DNA of 55,387 bases from Microcystis wesenbergii FACHB-1317 (lineage in GTDB: Bacteria; Cyanobacteriota; Cyanobacteriia; Cyanobacteriales; Microcystaceae), in contig NZ_JACJQV010000189.1 of assembly GCF_014696875.1 (NCBI RefSeq), forward strand, positions 1 through 55,387, given 5' to 3'. A model generated the notes under the pieces. It saw only the letters and a program-made list of their open reading frames with translations. It was not told where the DNA came from and searched no databases. Shown in pieces: positions 20,099 through 28,910 of this stretch; the first letter of the stretch is position 1, and every line of letters starts with the position of its first letter. The translations under genes and the position numbers were made by a program.

Positions 20099-21046
20099 AT
20101 GGCAGGAAGTGAACTAAAAGCGGATCTATGGGTTAACGAATATATTACCCCCTGGGACATTTATAGTCATGGGGTTTCGCGGATTTTAGCCTACAAAAAA
20201 ACCGCTTTTCAGGAGATGTATATTGTTGAATCGGGGGCCTATGGAAAAGCCTTGGTACTGGATGGGAAATGGCAATCTTGTACGGGGGATGAATTTATTT
20301 ATCATGAAGCATTAGTGCAACCGGCAATGATTGCCCACCAAGAAGCAAAAACTGCTTTAATTCTGGGAGGTGGTGAAGGTGCGACAACGCGGGAGTTATT
20401 GCGTTGGAAAACAATCGAAAAAGTGATGATGATCGATATCGATGGGGATGTGGTGGCAGCTTGTAAGGAACATCTTCCCGAAATGCACCAAGGCACTTTT
20501 GATGATCCTCGTTTTGAGTTAGTTGTGGCTGATGCTTTAGAAGTTTTAGACACCACTAACGATAAATGGGATATTATTATTTCCGATCTGGTTGATCCCA
20601 TCGGAGAGGGTCCTTCTTTCCCCCTATTCACGAAAGAATACTTTGAAAAACTACAAAGAGTTTTGGCCGAAAATGGCATTGTGGTTGTCCAATCTGGCCC
20701 GGTTTCTCCTCCTTCGGTGATGTATCATGCGCGTTTGGTGAATACTTTAAAAGCAGTTTTTCCCCACGTTCATTCCTATTGCGCTCCCACTCCTAGTTAT
20801 GGTTCCCCTTGGGGTTTTACTCTCTGTGCTAATCATCCTTTAAATACTCGTCCCGATCCCGAGGTGGTGGATGAATTAATCAGCGATACAACTACGGGAG
20901 GATTACGTTTAATTGATGGCATGACTTTACTAGGAATGTTACAAACTCCTCTCTATATTCGTCAAGCTATCGCACAAAATACGGAAGTTTATACCCTAGC
21001 AAAACCCCCGAAATTCTTCGGTCAAGGAGTTATCAGTAATCAGTAA
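20099..21046 (+). CDS. speE: Spermidine synthase (polyamine aminopropyltransferase)
   Basis: This enzyme transfers an aminopropyl group from decarboxylated SAM to putrescine or a longer polyamine. I start it at ATG 20099 (315 residues) because AAGGAGG sits 7 nt upstream, not at 20069. Motifs are in order: YGKALVLDGKWQ, the SAM loop ILGGGEGATTREL, MMIDIDGDVV with the ribose-binding acid, and IIISDLVDPIGEGPSFPLF at the active site. An ACL5-like thermospermine activity cannot be excluded. The last residues, VISNQ, and the stop codon are encoded by the start of a long heptanucleotide repeat, so the repeat has replaced the native C-terminal end. Confidence 0.93.
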   Translation: MAGSELKADLWVNEYITPWDIYSHGVSRILAYKKTAFQEMYIVESGAYGKALVLDGKWQSCTGDEFIYHEALVQPAMIAHQEAKTALILGGGEGATTRELLRWKTIEKVMMIDIDGDVVAACKEHLPEMHQGTFDDPRFELVVADALEVLDTTNDKWDIIISDLVDPIGEGPSFPLFTKEYFEKLQRVLAENGIVVVQSGPVSPPSVMYHARLVNTLKAVFPHVHSYCAPTPSYGSPWGFTLCANHPLNTRPDPEVVDELISDTTTGGLRLIDGMTLLGMLQTPLYIRQAIAQNTEVYTLAKPPKFFGQGVISNQ

Positions 21047-21340
21047 TCAGTAATCAGTAATCAGTAATCAGTAATCAGTAATCAGTAATCATCAGTTATC
21101 AGTTATCAGTTATCAGTTATCAGTTATCAGTTATCAGTTATCAGTTATCAGTTATCAGTTATCAGTTATCAGTTATCAGTTATCAGTTATCAGTAATCAG
21201 TAATCAGTAATCAGTTATCAGTAATCAGTTATCAGTTATCAGTTATCAGTTATCAGTAATCAGTAATCAGTTATCAGTTATCAGTAATCAGTAATCAGTT
21301 ATCAGTAATCAGTAATCAGTTATCAGTTATCAGTAATCAC
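21030..21340. repeat. Heptanucleotide tandem repeat, about 44 units
   Basis: The array is built of 7-bp units of two kinds, TAATCAG and TTATCAG, arranged in blocks, with a single 3-bp insertion near 21089. It begins inside the 3' end of speE and ends before 21341. Short stretches of the same heptamer occur at 28822-28855 (complementary strand) and about 32896-32918. This matches the short tandemly repeated repetitive (STRR) class known from cyanobacteria. A GC-rich repeat follows it. Confidence 0.95.
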
Positions 21341-21357
21341 TTCACTGAGAAAACTCC

Positions 21358-21424
21358 CCACACCCTACACCCCACACCCTACACCCCACACCCTACACCC
21401 CACACCCTACACCCTACACCCCAC
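21358..21424. repeat. CACCCTACACCC tandem repeat
   Basis: A 14-bp unit CACACCCTACACCC, itself two related heptamers, repeats about four to five times right after the TCAGT(A/T)A array. Similar G/C-rich runs occur in the opposite sense at 38100-38130 and about 7140-7160. Confidence 0.85.
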
Positions 21425-21450
21425 CAACAAACTTTTTTAGCAACCCCTAA

Positions 21451-23733
21451 TTAGAAATCGATCGAGTCTTCGTGATTAAGAATTGTTTGCAGAATTTCTA
21501 GGGGAACAGTAGCAAAGTATTGCTGGAGAAAGTTTTCTAGGGCCACCGCTTCTAGAAATTGTTCAATCTTATTAATTTTTGCCTCATGATTGACTAATTC
21601 AAAGGATAAATTTTCTTGATTTTTCTTGACTTTAAAGCCATTTTCTGCTAGGGAAATTAATCCTAATTCTAGGGTATGATAACTGAGGTTTAAGCGGTTT
21701 TGTAATTGTTGACGGGAAATACTGGTTTTAGTTCTAGCTAAATATTTCCCAATCCCCACAAGGTTTATCCATGTGGTGTGAGCGGATTTTTTTAAAGGAC
21801 TAGCATAGGCAAGAACTAACTTTTTATCCCGTAAAATTGCCTGTTGATATTCCCTAGAAAGTTTTGTCCAATCCCGGGGACATTCCCAGAGAAAAAGTGG
21901 ATTTAATTGGCTAACTTGTTGATTAATTTCCCGATTGCGATTGTCGATTAAAAAATCTTTTTTATTGCTATAGATTAGGGATTCTTGTTGATAAATTTGC
22001 AGAGCAATTAAGCGCACTTCATAGCGATTTTTGTAGGTATTAAAATCTAATTCGACTAAGGCATTATAATGGGTATCGGCAGCAATTTCATCTTTGTGAT
22101 GACCCCACCACATACCGGGGAATCCCTGCTCGATTGAACTATCCCAGATCTCAAAAGTTGTCCGGGGATAAGTAATTTTTTTGCCTTTTAAATCCTCAAG
22201 ATTTTTATGCCAAAGATTTTGAAAATAACAATTTTGAATTAATAGCTTCGGTGTCGGATTACCCATCCCGCAGGGTTCCAGTAATTTTAATTCTCGAAAT
22301 AGACTTTTTCCCAATTGGGAAACCGTCACCACCGCATCCACTTCTATCTGGGAAGAAAGGGAAGTTAAATCAATTCCTGTGCGTCGCAACTGTTGATTAA
22401 TTCCCTCAATAAATAGGGGTAAATTTTCTATGGTTAAACTTAAACCCGCGGCCAAAGGATGACCACCAAAACGATGTAAAAGATGGGATTGAGAGGATAC
22501 TAATTGATAGAGATCGATCTCACGAATTGACCGAGCGGAACCCTTAGCAAAAGGTGGTTCACTGGTACTTAATAAAATTGTTGGTCGCTGGTATTCTTGG
22601 GCAATTTGTCCCGCAACTAATCCTAAAATTCCCGCCGGCCATTGGGGATCATCTAAAATAATTACATTAGTGGTAGAAAGATCAATTCTCTCTAGTTTTT
22701 TCTGAACTTGTTTAATAATATCCCGTTGGATTTCTTGGCGACGAATATTGGCTAATTCCGCTTGTTCAGCTAATTCGTGACAACGCTTTTCATCTTCACT
22801 GGTGAGTAATTCCACACAAAATCTAGCATCGCCATAAATGCGACTGACGGCATTAATTCGCGGTCCAATACCGAAGGATATATCCATCGGTCTATCTCCG
22901 GTTTTGTTACATAAATCGAGTAATTTTTTAACTCCTAAACGCTGAGTATTTTGCAGTTTTTGAAGACCTTTTTGGGCTAAATAACGACATTCTCCCGTCA
23001 ATTTGACTAAATCAGCAATTAAACCAATCGCAACTAAATCCAGTAAATTTTCTAGGGGTTTTCTGGGAATATCTGCCAGGGTTAAATACATCGCTTCCAC
23101 TAATTTATAAGCAACGGCAACCCCAGAAAGATGATAGAAAGGATGGGTTTCCACAAAATAGCGGGGATTAATCAGGGCAATCACCTCGGGGCGCTCGTCG
23201 GGTAGGGTATGATGATCGGTGATGATAATATCGATTCCTAGACTGTTTGCATAGTCAATTTCAGCGATATTCGTGCTTCCCGTGTCACAGGTGACGATTA
23301 AACGGGTTCCTTGATGCGCTAGTTTCTCGATACCGGGACAATTGAGGCCGTGGGATTCTTTTTGGCGATCGGGTATGTAATAATCTAACTGTTGATAGGG
23401 TGGAAAAAACTGCCCCAATCCTTCCCAAAGGACACTGGTAGCGGTGACACCATCGGCATCAAAATCACCCCAAATAGTCACTTTTTCGCCTTTATTTAGG
23501 GCTTTTTCCAGTCTTTTGACGGCGAAGTTCATTTCTTGCCCAAAATCAAAGGGAGTTTTTGACTGATAAGCTTTCTCATCCAGAAACGTCCGCAGAGTCG
23601 CCCCATCTTGGACACCGCGATGCCATAATATTTGTGCCACGACGCTGCCATCCGACTCTGGGGTGTAGTCTTGGACTATTTTTAAAAACTCTTGGGGAAG
23701 CTCTACCGATGGGGGAATTTGCCAGTTAGACAC
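21451..23733 (-). CDS. recJ: Single-stranded-DNA-specific exonuclease RecJ
   Basis: RecJ degrades single-stranded DNA 5' to 3' in recombination and mismatch repair. The 760-residue protein has the DHH phosphoesterase motifs: GDFDADGVTA (motif I, about 89-98), LIVTCDTGS (motif II), and DIIITDHHTLP (motif III, DHH near 172). The DHHA1 domain shows LGLVAGQIAQEYQRP and RFGGHPLAAGLSL, followed by an OB fold. It is about 180 residues longer than E. coli RecJ; the extra C-terminal part (from about 580) contains a segment that looks like a winged helix (SISRQQLQNRLNLSYHTLEL). Such extensions occur in other cyanobacterial RecJ proteins. Confidence 0.96.
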   Translation of the reverse strand: MSNWQIPPSVELPQEFLKIVQDYTPESDGSVVAQILWHRGVQDGATLRTFLDEKAYQSKTPFDFGQEMNFAVKRLEKALNKGEKVTIWGDFDADGVTATSVLWEGLGQFFPPYQQLDYYIPDRQKESHGLNCPGIEKLAHQGTRLIVTCDTGSTNIAEIDYANSLGIDIIITDHHTLPDERPEVIALINPRYFVETHPFYHLSGVAVAYKLVEAMYLTLADIPRKPLENLLDLVAIGLIADLVKLTGECRYLAQKGLQKLQNTQRLGVKKLLDLCNKTGDRPMDISFGIGPRINAVSRIYGDARFCVELLTSEDEKRCHELAEQAELANIRRQEIQRDIIKQVQKKLERIDLSTTNVIILDDPQWPAGILGLVAGQIAQEYQRPTILLSTSEPPFAKGSARSIREIDLYQLVSSQSHLLHRFGGHPLAAGLSLTIENLPLFIEGINQQLRRTGIDLTSLSSQIEVDAVVTVSQLGKSLFRELKLLEPCGMGNPTPKLLIQNCYFQNLWHKNLEDLKGKKITYPRTTFEIWDSSIEQGFPGMWWGHHKDEIAADTHYNALVELDFNTYKNRYEVRLIALQIYQQESLIYSNKKDFLIDNRNREINQQVSQLNPLFLWECPRDWTKLSREYQQAILRDKKLVLAYASPLKKSAHTTWINLVGIGKYLARTKTSISRQQLQNRLNLSYHTLELGLISLAENGFKVKKNQENLSFELVNHEAKINKIEQFLEAVALENFLQQYFATVPLEILQTILNHEDSIDF

Positions 23734-23793
23734 GGGATATCAGGGAAAAAGTAAAAAAGGTGGCAGTTTTTGTGATTTTCCCTATCTCCATTT

Positions 23794-24006
23794 AGGGCTT
23801 GCTGAATAAATGTGAAATGTAGGCAAGGTAAGGGTTTTGTGGCTTTACGAGCGAAACAGGTGCAAGATTTTGAGAGAATCGTGCTTCAAAACCTTGCGTC
23901 TTCATCAGCCCGCGTCCTGTAGGGGCGAAGCATTCGGACAATAACCTATCGGTGAAACCGTAGATTTTCTATCCGAATGCTTCGCCCGTACTTTTTCAGC
24001 AAACCC
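23794..24006. mobile_element. MITE-like repeat, family C terminal type (213 bp)
   Basis: The ends AGGGCTTGCTGAATAAAT and CTTTTTCAGCAAACCC match the family C termini at 7073 and 31637, but the interior is different. It contains a long hairpin with arms GGGCGAAGCATTCGGA and its complement (about 23930-23990). The same hairpin reappears at 52733-52797. It separates recJ from the MoaD-like gene. Confidence 0.75.
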
Positions 24007-24009
24007 CAT

Positions 24010-24264
24010 TTAGCCACCACTAACGGGGGGAATTAAAACTATCTCATCGCCATTTTCGAGGATTTTCTCTCCCGAAACAAACTGAAGATTAACTCCAAAA
24101 CGAGTAACGTCGCGCCATCTTTCTAATTGGGGATAGGGGGCTATAATATAGTTTAACACTGCTGCTGCGGAAGTGTGGGCAGGAAATTCGAGGTTTAATT
24201 GTGAAGTTTGATAGACTTCTTGATAAATAGCAAATAGTTTTACTGTGATCGTAATCTTTTCCAT
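24010..24264 (-). CDS. moaD: MoaD/ThiS-family sulfur carrier protein
   Basis: The 84-residue ubiquitin-like protein ends in the diagnostic PPVSGG tail, whose C-terminal Gly-Gly is adenylated and thiocarboxylated. The N-terminus ITITVKLFAIYQEVYQTSQL and the NGDEIVLIPPVSGG end are typical of MoaD, the small subunit of molybdopterin synthase; a ThiS-like or other sulfur-carrier role is possible as no moaE or moeB lies nearby. It follows SbcC by 19 nt on the same strand and may be co-transcribed with it. Confidence 0.88.
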   Translation of the reverse strand: MEKITITVKLFAIYQEVYQTSQLNLEFPAHTSAAAVLNYIIAPYPQLERWRDVTRFGVNLQFVSGEKILENGDEIVLIPPVSGG

Positions 24265-24283
24265 CTTTACATCAATATTTTTC

Positions 24284-27200
24284 CTAGGATAATAACATCA
24301 ATTGAGAACCCTGTTCGGTTTTGCGGACTTCGATGCGGTGTTGAAAAGCTTCTTTAAATTGGGGCATATGAGTTACAGTCAAAATACAGGCAAAATCGGC
24401 GGATATAGCATTAATTGCCGCGATTAAGCGATCGCATCCTTCCGCATCCTGAGTTCCGAATCCTTCGTCAACAATGAGCATTTGTAAGGCTGTTCCGGCT
24501 CTTTGTGCCAATAATCTCGCTAAAGCTAATCGAATCGAGAAATTAATCCGAAAAGCTTCCCCTCCTGAATAGGTTTCGTAGGGACGGGATCCCCGGGTAT
24601 CGCCAATAATAATATCTAAAGTATCGATTAACTTTTGTCGCTGTTTCTTCGTACCTTTACCGCTTTTTTGGGTTAAAAACTGCACATGAAATTGGTTACC
24701 GGTTAAGCGAGCTAAAATATGATTAGTTTGTGCTTCCAACTCTGGTAAAACATTCTCAATCATCAGAGTTTGTAAACCATTTTTGCCGAAAGCTATGGCT
24801 AACTCTTTATAAACTGTATATTGTTTTTTAACTTTAGCTAAATCGCTCTCTTTTTCTGTCAGTTGTTTACCTAACGTTTCCAGTTGATGTAACTTCTCCT
24901 CAACCCGACCTTTTTGGGAGAGCAATCCATCAATTATCTGTCTTCGCTGTTGAATATTAGTCGATAATGCGGCTATTTCTTGGCGATAGTCAGTCAAAGT
25001 ACCAATCTTTTGACTAATATTTGCTAACTCCTGATTTATCTTCTGGCGATCCTGATTTCGCAGCTGTAATCTTTGCTCAATGTCAGCAATTTTAGCAGCT
25101 ATTTCTGGATAATTTTTTTCTGCTTGTTGCCAGTCTTGATACTGTAATCTTACCCCCTGTAATTGTCGGATCAGATTTTGAATATTCTGATGTTCACTGC
25201 GATCATAATTTAAGTTTTGAATAAACTTTTCTAAGCGTTCAATTTCCTGTTTAAGTGGGGAATTTTGACCTAGTTCTTGCTTCTCCTGTTCTAGTCTAGC
25301 TAATTTATTAATTAAATTAGGTTTCTCAGCCTTGATATTAGATAAACGACGGTTTGCTTGCTTAAGTTCTGATTCTTGAATTTCTGCCCAACGCCATCTT
25401 TTTTCTTCTCCTCTGACTAAAGCATGACTTTGTTCATCATAGTTTAATAGGGCGATTTCTTGATTGACAATTTGCAATTCTTGCTGTAATTCTAGGGCAT
25501 AATTACCACTGCGTAAAAGTGCTTCTAACTCCACAAGTATCTCCTCGGTTTTCTCTAGTTCTATTTCCTTTTCTTCAATAGTTTCTAACTTGACTTCTAA
25601 CTGCACATATTTTTGTTGTAGATTCGATCTTACAGGCAATTCTTGTTTAATTTGGGCTAATTCCTCCCGTAAACGTTTTAAATCTCGATCGCAGTCTGCC
25701 ATCTGTTCCTGTAGGGACCAGATTTGCTCTTGAATTTGTTCTTGATGTTGATGGGTTTTCCTGATTACCTGATGACGGTGATGACTGTCTAAATTCTGTT
25801 CACACAAAGGACAAACCGAATCGGGAATATTCAATTTTTCCAATTTACCAGTTAACTCTAAAAGTTGTTCTTCATATCTTTTCTGTTGCTCCAATAAACT
25901 TTTTTTATCCACTTGTTTAACGGTTTCCTTTTCTTCCACTCGTTCACAATAGGTTTGTTTTTTATCTAGTTCCTTAATTCGTTTGGCTAAATTGAGAGCT
26001 TCCTCTCTTAGTACAGGAATACGAGCGATTTCTGTCTCTAATTGTTGCCGATTTATTTGCAGTTGTTCCCGACGAGCATTAATCCCGGCTTTTTCCCGTT
26101 CCAACTGTATATTTAGATCAGCTTTTCGGCTATTTAAAGGGGCATATTTTAAAGCTAATCTATCCAATTCCTGAAGACGTTGACGATGATAATTTAACTT
26201 CTCTAATCCTGCTTGAATATCCCCCGCTTGCTCGATAATTTTTTGAGTTTCTTGTTCCTGTCTTCCCAATTCTTCTAAACGAGCGCTCGTTTGTTGGATG
26301 GGAAGGGTAAATTCGTTAATTTTTTGCTGTAATTTCTGTTCTAATTGTTGTTTATCATACTGGGCCTGTTGCCAAGCTTGCAATTGACTTGACAAACTGG
26401 CCTCTTTCTGGTCTAAATTGATTAGGCGCTCGTGTGCGGTGATAATGTCATTTTTGCGATGAAGAATAGTCCTTATTTGATTTAATTGATTGTCTAGACT
26501 AACTTTTTCCCAGTCTAATCTCTCAATTTCTGCTAATAAAGCTCGCTCCTGTTCTCTTTGCCAATGCAGCTGTTTTTCCCAATTCTGACGCTGATTTTCT
26601 TCCCCTTGCAGTTGCTGTAAACGCCGATTATTTACCTCTTGTTCTTGATTAATTTGGTTAATTTGGGTGCTTAACTCTTGCAGGTGTTCTTGATAAGAAT
26701 TTTTCTCCTGAAGACGGAGTTTGATAGTTTCTACTTGCTGCTCGATCTGGAGGGACTGTCCATCAAATTGTTTCGATATATCCTTGGCTTTATTCGCTAA
26801 AATTTCATAGCGATCGAGTTGTAATAATTCTGCTAAAATCTGTTTACGACCACTGGGAGGCTGTTTCATAAACTCGTCCGCTTGTCCCTGTCGTAAATAA
26901 GCAGAATTAATGAAAGTTTTATGGTCTATTTTTAGATAAGTATTAATCTGCGCTTGGGTATCTTTAATACTTTTGCCCGATAAAGGACGAAAACTTTGAT
27001 CATTAATCACCTGAAAATCTAAACCAGAAGCTTTTCCCCCCCGGTGACGACTACGGATAATTTTATAGATTTCTCCCCCATAACTAAACTCGAAATCTAC
27101 CCGCGCATAATCGCTGCCCGCATGAATCACATCATCAGCAATCGAGGTGCGACTTTCTCCCCAAATTGCCCAAGTAATTGCTTCCAGTAAAGAGGATTTT

Positions 27201-27307
27201 CCCGCACCATTGGCACCACAAATACAGGCAGTATGTAATCCGCGAAAATCTAGCACTGCCTCGCGATAACTGAGAAAATTTTTCAGGGTTAATTGTAGGG
27301 GAATCAT
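24284..27307 (-). CDS. sbcC: Exonuclease subunit SbcC (Rad50-like SMC ATPase)
   Basis: The 1007-residue protein has the Rad50/SbcC layout: Walker A CGANGAGKSSLLEA in the N-terminal head (32-45), two long coiled-coil arms, a zinc-hook CxxC (VCPLCEQNL) near residue 495, and the C-terminal head with signature YSGGEAFRINFSIRLALARL and Walker B MLIVDEGFGTQD. With the nuclease SbcD it opens hairpins and processes double-strand breaks. SbcD is not adjacent. A hairpin-cleaving enzyme is of interest in a genome with so many palindromes, but that is only context. Upstream lies a G-rich GGGGAGT-type repeat. Confidence 0.96.
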   Translation of the reverse strand: MIPLQLTLKNFLSYREAVLDFRGLHTACICGANGAGKSSLLEAITWAIWGESRTSIADDVIHAGSDYARVDFEFSYGGEIYKIIRSRHRGGKASGLDFQVINDQSFRPLSGKSIKDTQAQINTYLKIDHKTFINSAYLRQGQADEFMKQPPSGRKQILAELLQLDRYEILANKAKDISKQFDGQSLQIEQQVETIKLRLQEKNSYQEHLQELSTQINQINQEQEVNNRRLQQLQGEENQRQNWEKQLHWQREQERALLAEIERLDWEKVSLDNQLNQIRTILHRKNDIITAHERLINLDQKEASLSSQLQAWQQAQYDKQQLEQKLQQKINEFTLPIQQTSARLEELGRQEQETQKIIEQAGDIQAGLEKLNYHRQRLQELDRLALKYAPLNSRKADLNIQLEREKAGINARREQLQINRQQLETEIARIPVLREEALNLAKRIKELDKKQTYCERVEEKETVKQVDKKSLLEQQKRYEEQLLELTGKLEKLNIPDSVCPLCEQNLDSHHRHQVIRKTHQHQEQIQEQIWSLQEQMADCDRDLKRLREELAQIKQELPVRSNLQQKYVQLEVKLETIEEKEIELEKTEEILVELEALLRSGNYALELQQELQIVNQEIALLNYDEQSHALVRGEEKRWRWAEIQESELKQANRRLSNIKAEKPNLINKLARLEQEKQELGQNSPLKQEIERLEKFIQNLNYDRSEHQNIQNLIRQLQGVRLQYQDWQQAEKNYPEIAAKIADIEQRLQLRNQDRQKINQELANISQKIGTLTDYRQEIAALSTNIQQRRQIIDGLLSQKGRVEEKLHQLETLGKQLTEKESDLAKVKKQYTVYKELAIAFGKNGLQTLMIENVLPELEAQTNHILARLTGNQFHVQFLTQKSGKGTKKQRQKLIDTLDIIIGDTRGSRPYETYSGGEAFRINFSIRLALARLLAQRAGTALQMLIVDEGFGTQDAEGCDRLIAAINAISADFACILTVTHMPQFKEAFQHRIEVRKTEQGSQLMLLS

Positions 27308-27529
27308 AAGCTGGGGAGTGGGGAGGTGGGGAAGTGGGGAGAATACAGTACAACTTAGAAATTAATCAGAGGATAAAAAACTGGGGAAAAGATAGCTTCA
27401 GCGCAATACCTATCGGTGAATCTATTCGGTATCAATAACTCCCTCCTGCAATAACCTCTAATCAAAGCTTAACTGAAATCCAGCCGGGGGCAAATGCGCT
27501 TTTTTGGTTCTCCGCAATTCTCCTCACCA

Positions 27530-27979
27530 TTAGGGATTAAGTAAGTCTTGCGGCTGAAGGATGATGATATTAGGAAGGGGAACAAAGTCATCAGGATTAA
27601 AGGTTAATAAATGAGTGATACTATGAGCTTTCATAACAGCCAGAAGCCTAATATCGTGAGTCCTTTTTCCCTTGATGTTATAGTCAGTGACTAATTGAAA
27701 CCAAAGGGTAAATATCTCTGGCGTTTCTTCGAGGACAGTGAATCTGGTTAGAAATTGATTGATTTGATTTTTAGTTCTTTCAGGAGTCCAGCCTAACCCA
27801 TTAACCTCAGTAGGACGGGTGGCAACTACCCAAAACTCAATGATAATTTGTGAGGTCAAGCAGCATTTATGTCCTTGCTCTATTAAGATATAGGTCGCAT
27901 CTCTTGCTAAGGCATAATTAGCGGAAATTCGGTCACTCAGCCTCAGTAAAATATTAGTATCAAATAGATATTTAGCCAT
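27530..27979 (-). CDS. PIN-domain toxin (VapC-like)
   Basis: The 149-residue protein has the PIN fold acids: D7 in KYLFDTNILLR, E48 in IIIEFWVV, Asp in RTHDIRLLAVM and Asp in LTFNPDDF. PIN toxins are Mg-dependent RNases. The gene start overlaps the upstream antitoxin's stop by one nucleotide (TAATG), the classic arrangement of a type II toxin-antitoxin operon. All four acidic positions are kept, so it should be active. Confidence 0.9.
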   Translation of the reverse strand: MAKYLFDTNILLRLSDRISANYALARDATYILIEQGHKCCLTSQIIIEFWVVATRPTEVNGLGWTPERTKNQINQFLTRFTVLEETPEIFTLWFQLVTDYNIKGKRTHDIRLLAVMKAHSITHLLTFNPDDFVPLPNIIILQPQDLLNP

Positions 27980-28209
27980 TAGTCATAGATAGTTTCACGC
28001 CCTAAGGCTTCATCGGGTAATCCGGGGGTATCCTTGGGTTGACTTTCCAGAAATTTTAGCCAATCTTCTGCTTTTTCTTGGGAGGTCATCTCTGCAATTT
28101 TTGGCGAAGTTATCTGAGTTAGAAATTGGCTGAAGTTTAAGACTTCTTGTTGTTTTTCTAAAGGAAGTTTTCGCAAGTTTTCGATAATGGCTTGTTCGAT
28201 ATTCATCAA
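27979..28209 (-). CDS. Antitoxin partner of PIN toxin (DUF2281-like)
   Basis: The 76-residue acidic protein begins IEQAIIENLRKLPLEKQQEV, then LNFSQFLTQ, the pattern of DUF2281 and other VapB-like antitoxins that pair with PIN toxins. The C-terminal half (EDWLKFLESQPKDTPGLPDE) is the likely toxin-binding tail. No DNA-binding motif is obvious, so autoregulation may depend on a complex. Its stop shares one base with the toxin start. Confidence 0.85.
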   Translation of the reverse strand: MMNIEQAIIENLRKLPLEKQQEVLNFSQFLTQITSPKIAEMTSQEKAEDWLKFLESQPKDTPGLPDEALGRETIYD

Positions 28210-28414
28210 AATTCAGCTTGTCGATTAATCGGCGTACTAAAAAGCATCAATCTCTTCAATACCTGCCGTTTCCCCATTATATCACCCCCCGCTCTGGCAC
28301 TGACCAAATCCCCCCACTTGACTGGGATATTATTCCTACGCAAGTCCCTAACCGCTCAGGGTCCCTCGATTTGCTACTCTAAAGGAAAGATAACCGATTC
28401 TTAAGACCAAATCT

Positions 28415-28753
28415 ATGAGCATTCCCGAAATTAGCGTCCATGAACTCGCTCTCCGTTTAGCTGATCATGATCCTAATTTACAACTTATTGATGTGCGCGA
28501 ACCGGAGGAAGTTGCGATCGCATCTGTGGCCAGTTTTACCATTTTACCCTTGAGTCAATACCAAGAATGGTCGCCCACTATTGCCACCCAATTCAACCCC
28601 CAAGCGGAAACCCTCGTTATCTGTCACCATGGCATGAGCTCCCTGCAAATGTGCCAATGGCTACAAAGTCAGGGTTTTACTAATGTTAAAAATATTAACG
28701 GTGGCATCGATGCTTATGCCCTCCTCGTCGATCCTAATATTCCCCGTTACTAA
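28415..28753 (+). CDS. Rhodanese-domain protein
   Basis: This is a single-domain rhodanese of 112 residues: LQLIDVREPEEVAIASV, the active-site loop CHHGMSS with C70, and GFTNVKNINGGIDAYALLVD at the end. It should carry sulfur as a persulfide or act in thiol chemistry. The loop has Ser where many thiosulfate sulfurtransferases have Arg (CxxGxRS), so the natural substrate may differ. It is followed by heptamer repeats and then hrcA on the same strand, 157 bp away. Confidence 0.92.
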   Translation: MSIPEISVHELALRLADHDPNLQLIDVREPEEVAIASVASFTILPLSQYQEWSPTIATQFNPQAETLVICHHGMSSLQMCQWLQSQGFTNVKNINGGIDAYALLVDPNIPRY

Positions 28754-28821
28754 TTTTGATCGCCCCCATCGGGAAAAGAGAGGGGTAAACTATCCCCTTT
28801 CTCCCCACGGAGGACTGACTA

Positions 28822-28855
28822 CTGATAACTGATAACTGATAACTGATAACTGAAT
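28822..28855. repeat. Heptamer repeat (CTGATAA), about 5 units
   Basis: A short run of ACTGATAACTGATAACTGATA lies in the rhodanese-hrcA gap. It is the complementary sense of the TTATCAG unit in the long array at 21030, so it belongs to the same STRR family. Confidence 0.85.
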
Positions 28856-28910
28856 AAGCGTTATACTGTCTAAAAAAATGTTATAAATCTTTTGTTAAGA
28901 TTATTCCCCT

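Noticed and set aside
21030-21340. CRISPR-like array
   Set aside because: Units are 7 bp without spacers; it is a simple tandem repeat.
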